Of a DNA stretch of 64,000 bases, positions 59,151 to 64,000 are shown one piece after another (the stretch's first letter is position 1; each line of letters begins with the position of its first letter). Source of the stretch: Protonemura montana (Eukaryota > Arthropoda > Insecta > Plecoptera > Nemouridae). A program made the translations under genes and the position numbers. A model generated the notes under the pieces. It did not search any database. It worked only from the letters and a program-made list of their open reading frames with translations, and was not told where the DNA came from. The stretch lies in contig OX387607.1 of NCBI GenBank assembly GCA_947568835.1, forward strand, positions 2,356,001 through 2,420,000. Direction: 5' to 3'.

Positions 59151-59571
59151 GTTAAACCCAGGAAATCCGGTCATTTTAACTTTTGGAGGCAGACAGGACT
59201 CTTCGGCTGCACATTGGATTTGGCACAGTATTCATTTATCTCGAGTACATTAATTGCAACATTGCACTGCTTAAGTGCACTCAAATCCTTTGGCTCCTGC
59301 AGTTGCAACAATTTATAAAGAACCTGTCTGCTAAGTCATGCGATCTTAACCTGGGGTCGTAAATCTCTTCCGAGTCGCCGCGGTTTTATCTGAAGCGGCT
59401 TGATCACAAACATCGCTCTAAGACTTTTGACATAAATCGCATGCAATAAACGTAATGATGATCGATTTGATATGGCATTAATCCAGCGTACTGCGGTATG
59501 TCGCCCACTTGAGTACCTAGCCAGGAGCGAAGTAATCATCGTTTAGTAACTTCTTGAATTTGCGGAATCGG
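59151..59571. other. Intergenic, no gene seen
   Basis: No recognisable feature. Confidence 0.35.
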
Positions 59572-59739
59572 ATGAGTTATTTTATTTTAGTCATTTTATT
59601 TGTACAGATTGCTTCAAAAATATTGATGTTGATGATAAATGCAAGCGCAGTTCACGATCAACGCCACGTTGAAGTTTGGAAAAACACGCCCATGAATTTT
59701 AAAGAGTCCAGCGATCTTAAAAGCCGTGTTTCTTTATAA
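59572..59739 (+). CDS. Possible small secreted peptide (55 aa), weak
   Basis: The frame starts MSYFILVILFVQIASK, a plausible signal peptide, and continues with a short polar part (ASAVHDQRHVEVWKNTPM). No TATA box, splice site, homologue or nearby AATAAA supports it, and the hydrophobic start could arise by chance in AT-rich DNA. Confidence 0.2.
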   Translation: MSYFILVILFVQIASKILMLMINASAVHDQRHVEVWKNTPMNFKESSDLKSRVSL

Positions 59740-59874
59740 CTGGGTTAAGAAATGTTGTGGTGGTCGATGATCCTTCAATTCTTTGGTCCACAAAAACACT
59801 GAACAGATATAAACAAAACTAAACATAAATGAAACTGTAGTACATAACTTTCACACATCTCATTTATTTGATAT

Positions 59875-60322
59875 TTTATTTGTGGTGTTTGACGACGCAC
59901 TGTTTTGACAACTGGCCCTGTGACACTGGTCTAATGGCGTCGGTGAATGAGTGGATGATGATAAGGATGATGATGAACTTAATCTAGCCTAGCCTAGAAG
60001 GGAGGAGGGGAAACCCGGTGCCGGCACGTAGCCTACTCCTGTCGAAGAGCACCAAGGGGACCATCGGCTTAACGACCCTTCCGAAGGACGGTACAACTCA
60101 GACAGCAGGATTCCTCCACAAATCCATGCTGTCGAGAGGTTGATAAGCAAGGCGAGTAAAGTTGCTGTACTAACTTTCATCCCTCCAACCTCTCTCCCGA
60201 ACAGAACTGGTCATGTGCATGATGGTCACCCATCCAATACCTGACTCAGCGCAGTGTTGCTTAACTTCGGTGATCTCACGAGGACCGGTGTTTCCAACTC
60301 GACAAACCGTTCGGTGGCACAT
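59875..60322 (-). mobile_element. Full-length single-unit 5S-derived SINE
   Basis: About 450 bp. On the - strand: head CGAACGGTTTGTCGAGTTGG, then ACCGGTCCTCGTGAGATCAC and GAAGTTAAGCAACACTGCG, one 91-bp unit, body (CCGTCCTTCGGAAGGGTCG), and tail with CATCATCATCCTTATCATC ending near ACACCACAAATAAAATATC. This is the natural reference monomer for the array copies. Confidence 0.9.
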
Positions 60323-60527
60323 CTCAAAGCAGTCAGTTACTGTTAGAGTGGCCAAGGTGGTTGATTTCAAAAAAGGTAACCGACAAATTTTTTTCTCAAA
60401 ATGTAAAACGATCTAAGTTTAGAGCTTCCGAATGTCCGGCAGGTGTAAGTAATCTCTAGAAAACAAACTTAAAATAAAAAAAAATATTGTATTTTCCTTC
60501 GGAATTCAAGTCGAGTCTTCCCAGCTT

Positions 60528-60660
60528 TTCAATGGTTCTTAACATAACAGTCCGTTAAATTGTTATTTTCTTAGCAACAGTCAATCACATGATGATTAAT
60601 TGTATGCTAACGGTCTGTTAATTTCTTAACGTGCCGCTAAAAACCGACACTCAGTCTCTC
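60528..60660. repeat. Second copy of the TAACAGTCCGTTAA element
   Basis: TAACAGTCCGTTAAATTG, AACAGTCAATCACATG and TAACGGTCTGTTAATTTC are in the same order as at 15350-15480. TAACGGTCCGTTAA also appears alone at 61373 in the next gene's intron. Confidence 0.5.
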
Positions 60661-61094
60661 AAGCCATATTGATTTCAAACATGACTAGGAAATCACCTAA
60701 AACACATTGCACAAGCGCTAAAATATTCTTTGTTCATCGAAAATAGAGGTTACATAACCGAATTAATTATCTATGTACGGTCATTACTCTTCTGTCTATA
60801 ACAATTGCCATGCCCAAGTTCATTAACTTACCTGACAAATACACTCGTTAATGTTCGATAGCATAATAAACCACATCGATGCAAAAACTGAACGCCACAA
60901 AACAAATCTACACAAACATTTCACTCGATTTAATTCTTGATCGTTACACCGTATATCGACATTTTTCTTAATTAATTTACGACATTGATAACAGCTTCCA
61001 CTTCTAAGTAATTCATCCCTAACTTACGACATTAATCCCTTTGCTTTATCTCCTGCCTCGGTGCTTCTGATAAAATGCATCGTATACAGCACGG
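60661..61094. other. Upstream region of the second FABP gene
   Basis: AT-rich, nothing recognised before the TATA box. Confidence 0.35.
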
Positions 61095-61101
61095 TATAAA
61101 T
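61095..61101 (+). promoter_or_regulatory. TATA box of the second FABP gene
   Basis: TATAAAT, 87 nt before the start codon. Confidence 0.7.
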
Positions 61102-61187
61102 ACCAGGGTGCAGGCCTGTCAAAGTACCACATTGCACCAAGCAGTCCATCTCTTGTCACCTTGACTTCAGCATCCTCCAACGTCAAC

Positions 61188-62890
61188 ATGGTTCACCGTG
61201 TGTCTGGTATCAACTATACGTTGGAGCCGTCCTCCAGCAAGAACCTCGACGCTTACCTCACGGCACTGGGTAAGGTATTTGACGAGCAGTTGACTCAAAC
61301 CTCCTGGTCATTGTAAGCCTCATGGTTATTCTAGGTCTTAGGATTTTTTTTTCTAAGTCTGGTTAATGGTTTAACGGTCCGTTAACATGGAGTAAAGGTC
61401 TGCTCGACTTTATACAAAAAGATAACAGAGTGTATTACAGTGTAGGTAATATCAATTTGTTGGGTCTTATAATTTTAATATAATGGCTAACGCTATCGGA
61501 TCAAAAATTCCATAAAACTTTGAAAATCGCAGACAAATAATAGAGTAGAATGATATTTAATTTTCAAACATGGTACTTGAGTTAGGTTGTCTGTCAGTTA
61601 TCCCTAATTCGCCTCCCTCCCCTTGTGAGCCTCATTGAATTAAAGTGAGTGTCAATAATTCCAGGTGTGGCGCCGAAAGCGAGGGAGCTGGCCGCCGCCG
61701 CCGTCCCGACCCACGTGATCACCGTCGAAGGTGACGTCTACACCCTTAAGACGCTGTCCGACATCAAGGACGTGTCCGTCTCTTTCAAACTGGGCGAGGC
61801 GTTCCCGTACGACACCGCCGACGGCAGGAAGGTGAACTCTGTCTTCACCCGAGACGGAAACAAGCTGGTTGAGGTGCAGACGGGAGACAAGGTCAACACT
61901 ATCGTCAGGGAGTTCACGACGTCTGAGATCAAGATGGTGAGACTAGAAGACAGGATAGTTTGTCTCTACTTTCGGGTATCAAATTTAAATCAACTAAGAC
62001 TTTCGGAAAAAGAGCCTGATCGCAGAGTCAGTTTTAAAATCAGAGATTAAGATGCAAATATGAGCATCTGATTGGCTGTTACCATGGAAATGAGTATTTA
62101 ACTGGCAGTTATTTTCTTAACCTGGTCCTTAGAGGAATAGTTAAAAATAAATTGGTACATGAAGTGCTACGATGGAAGGAATTATGCTTAGGTTTTGGAA
62201 GTACGATGCCTGATTCAATCGAAATGGAGTGAACTTGCTAGAAAAAGCACTCCCAAAGTCAGGGGGATGAAAGTTTTGAGTTTCTCGCTGATATTTGGAG
62301 CAAATTCAAAATTGTATTTCATAACATGAACACAGAAAGTCCTTTGGATCTCTTTATTATAAAATCTGTCTTCTCTCCCTAACTGAACTTCCCTATGAGC
62401 TGATGGATTTATTATTTGAGGCAGATTTTGGGAAAAGGGTACGGTTTAAAGGCAATGCTTGTTTGGCTGAAGTAATTAGGTCTGTTTTTTGGAGCTGGAT
62501 GGTAGAGGAATCCAAGAAATAACGCAACAGTCCTGAAGGATGAAGCTTCGAAAAAAAAACACACGTGAAAAAAAAATAGTTCGGTAATTGCAGTGTGGCA
62601 CTCACAATAAATCAAGCTGATTAAAATCAAATGTTATCAGGTCCGGTCCAAAGAGATCAGCCACAAAAAAAAACTGTTGTGACCTTCTTGTCCACTATCG
62701 GTTTCTTTAGTCTCGATTAAAAGATTTTAATTTAGTTTCATTATATCGCTTAGATTTGATCATTCTATGATTCAACGCTATATATAGTCGGCATTGATTG
62801 ATTGTGTTGATCGATTGATTTGCCCCCTCTCTGTTTCAGACCATGACTGTTGATGGCGTGTCTGCGTCCCGCACCTACAAGGCCCAGTAA
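61188..62890 (+). CDS. Fatty-acid-binding-protein family member (134 aa)
   Basis: Exons 61188-61269, 61665-61936 and 62840-62890. The first two exons are exactly the same lengths (82 and 272 nt) and intron phases as in the tandem neighbour at 55473. Motifs: VSGINYTLEPSSSKN, FKLGEAFPYDTADGRK, SVFTRDGNKLVE, REFTTSEIKM and SASRTYKAQ. Both canonical carboxylate-binding arginines (VREF and R-T-Y) and the Tyr are kept, so this copy should bind fatty acid or a similar ligand in the normal way. Cytosolic, no signal peptide. No cysteine in the last strand, unlike its neighbour. ATTAAA near 63028 is a possible poly(A) signal. Confidence 0.93.
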
Positions 62891-62894
62891 GTTG

Positions 62895-63709
62895 TTGAGG
62901 ACCGTCTGCACTGGAAGCATCTTACAGTTCCATCGAGTTTTCCAACACCTGGTTGCCACTCTTGAATGCGTTGCCTACAAGAGTGGTCAGTTTCTTAGTT
63001 TTTACTGAAATTGTGTTAACCAATGAAATTAAATCAGCAATATCTGGATGTGATGACTTGTCATAACCTAACTTAAATTCCTCTGAATGTTTAGATTTCC
63101 CGCCATTTCCCATCACAATGTTGCATTGTGAATCGACGGAGAGGATTAGATGATTATAATCAAAAAAAATCGCTGTAGCATATCTTTAAGCTAAACCAAA
63201 TCATGTATGTTGTAATATTGGAAACACTGCTACGCTTTCAAAGAAATTATGCCCAAAGCCCAGTTTGGGCATTTCTGAAAGAGTATACTAGCGTTGTACT
63301 AGTGTTCCTAATAATAAAATACCCCGCGCATTGCAAGCGTTTGCAATTTAAATGAGTTTTCACAAATCATATAAATGAATTTGTGGTTTTTGGCTAATGA
63401 TCTTTTGTGAAGGGTTTTAAGTCCTATAGAGGACTTGTTCTGACGGTTCGGCAGAGATCGTTCTGCCATCTATGTAATTTATGTTTGCTCAAAGTCTTGA
63501 GTGTCCCTACTAACCTTTACCTTACTAAATAGCACAAGCGACTTCTAAAAATTGTCACCAAGTGTCAATGAGATAACCAAAGACAAACTTGCCAACTGCA
63601 TTAGCTCTCGATGATATCGCTTATCTATATCAAGCACTTAATATAAAACGATTAACACGCCTAGCATTGTAGACACAAGAAATAATTTATTATTTACTCA
63701 AGATATCGC
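62895..63709. other. 3' flank and intergenic DNA
   Basis: No gene seen. Contains the SINE tail at 63295 and a short repeat shared with 54365 (GTGAAGGGTTTTAAGTCC near 63408). Confidence 0.4.
63295..63355 (+). repeat. Tail fragment of the tRNA-like SINE family
   Basis: TAATAATAAAATACCCCGCG then CATTGCAAGCGTTTGC, the same tail as at 21220 and 48040; the tRNA-like head is absent. Confidence 0.65.
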
Positions 63710-63972
63710 TCAGTAATACTTTTTCTCTCCAAAGTACGGCTTTTTGGCGGTCTTGTGCGCCTCCTGAAGGCGCCTGATGAATCTCTGGAAGTGTTCGTGG
63801 TGTTGTGGGTACTCGTCGTGGTATCCGTCGTAAGATTCTGGAGGCGATGACTCAGCGGTCCTTGGGAGGTACTGCAGGGGTGGCAGGATGGGTGTTTTTA
63901 TTTGGGGTAGCTGGGGTTTTACTGGAATGCGACGCAAGAAATCAGGAACGCGTGCGTTCGATGGGTGGTATC
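63710..63972 (-). CDS. Last exon of a Pro/Tyr/His-rich protein, partial at window end
   Basis: The exon runs from the acceptor TTTTCAG|GATACC at 63972 (phase 1) to a stop at 63710. It encodes YHPSNARVPDFLRRIPV, a Pro/Leu/Gln stretch (LPQIKTPILPPLQYLP), an acidic Tyr/His part (YDGYHDEYPQHHEHF) and a basic C terminus (RFIRRLQEAHKTAKKPYF, then KKYY). Upstream exons lie beyond the window. No family recognised. Confidence 0.55.
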
Positions 63973-64000
63973 CTGAAAATAAATTATGGAGGAGATATGA

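Overview
The window is nuclear DNA from an invertebrate animal, most likely an arthropod. Evidence: spliceosomal introns, TATA boxes and AATAAA signals, two cytosolic fatty-acid-binding-protein (FABP) genes with animal intron positions, an apolipophorin-III-like gene, a tRNA-Val(UAC), and SINEs whose head closely matches arthropod 5S rRNA. The sequence alone does not fix the class. Nothing looks bacterial.

Layout. From 0.1 to 52 kb lies a dense cluster of secreted, mostly low-complexity protein genes. On the + strand: 2.7-4.0, 7.8-11.1, 12.1-15.1, 18.0-20.6, 25.6-27.9, 34.2-37.7 and 49.4-52.1 kb. On the - strand: 0.1-2.3, 30.6-33.4, 38.5-39.4, 40.8-42.2 and 42.8-46.3 kb. From 55.5 to 62.9 kb is a tandem pair of FABP genes, and a partial - strand gene runs off the right end.

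The unifying feature is gene architecture. Nearly every secreted gene has a short first coding exon (17-22 codons) that holds the start and hydrophobic core of a signal peptide and ends in phase 0 at CAG, AAG or AGG. In five + strand genes this exon is exactly 66 nt, although the proteins behind it are unrelated at first sight (Tyr/Gln/Gly-rich, Arg-Asn-repeat plus helices, Pro/Tyr/Lys, paired CxxC). This looks like an expanding locus in which a signal exon and promoter are kept while the secreted body diverges, as in insect chorion or cuticle clusters. A structural, adhesive or covering function is inference. The - strand amphipathic-helix proteins (apolipophorin-III-like and a half-length relative) suggest that lipid-binding secreted proteins share the locus.

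The non-coding DNA is rich in repeats: a 2.7-kb array of a 19-bp unit, and minisatellites of 13, 14, 41, 43, 92 and 114 bp. There are at least nine copies or fragments of a 5S-rRNA-derived SINE, five of which carry 2-8 tandem copies of a 91-bp block. There are also tRNA-like SINEs, two LINE 3' ends and a palindromic MITE family. Many exons were assembled by hand from splice signals and reading phase; most have ideal GT/AG sites and matching phases, but transcript evidence is absent.
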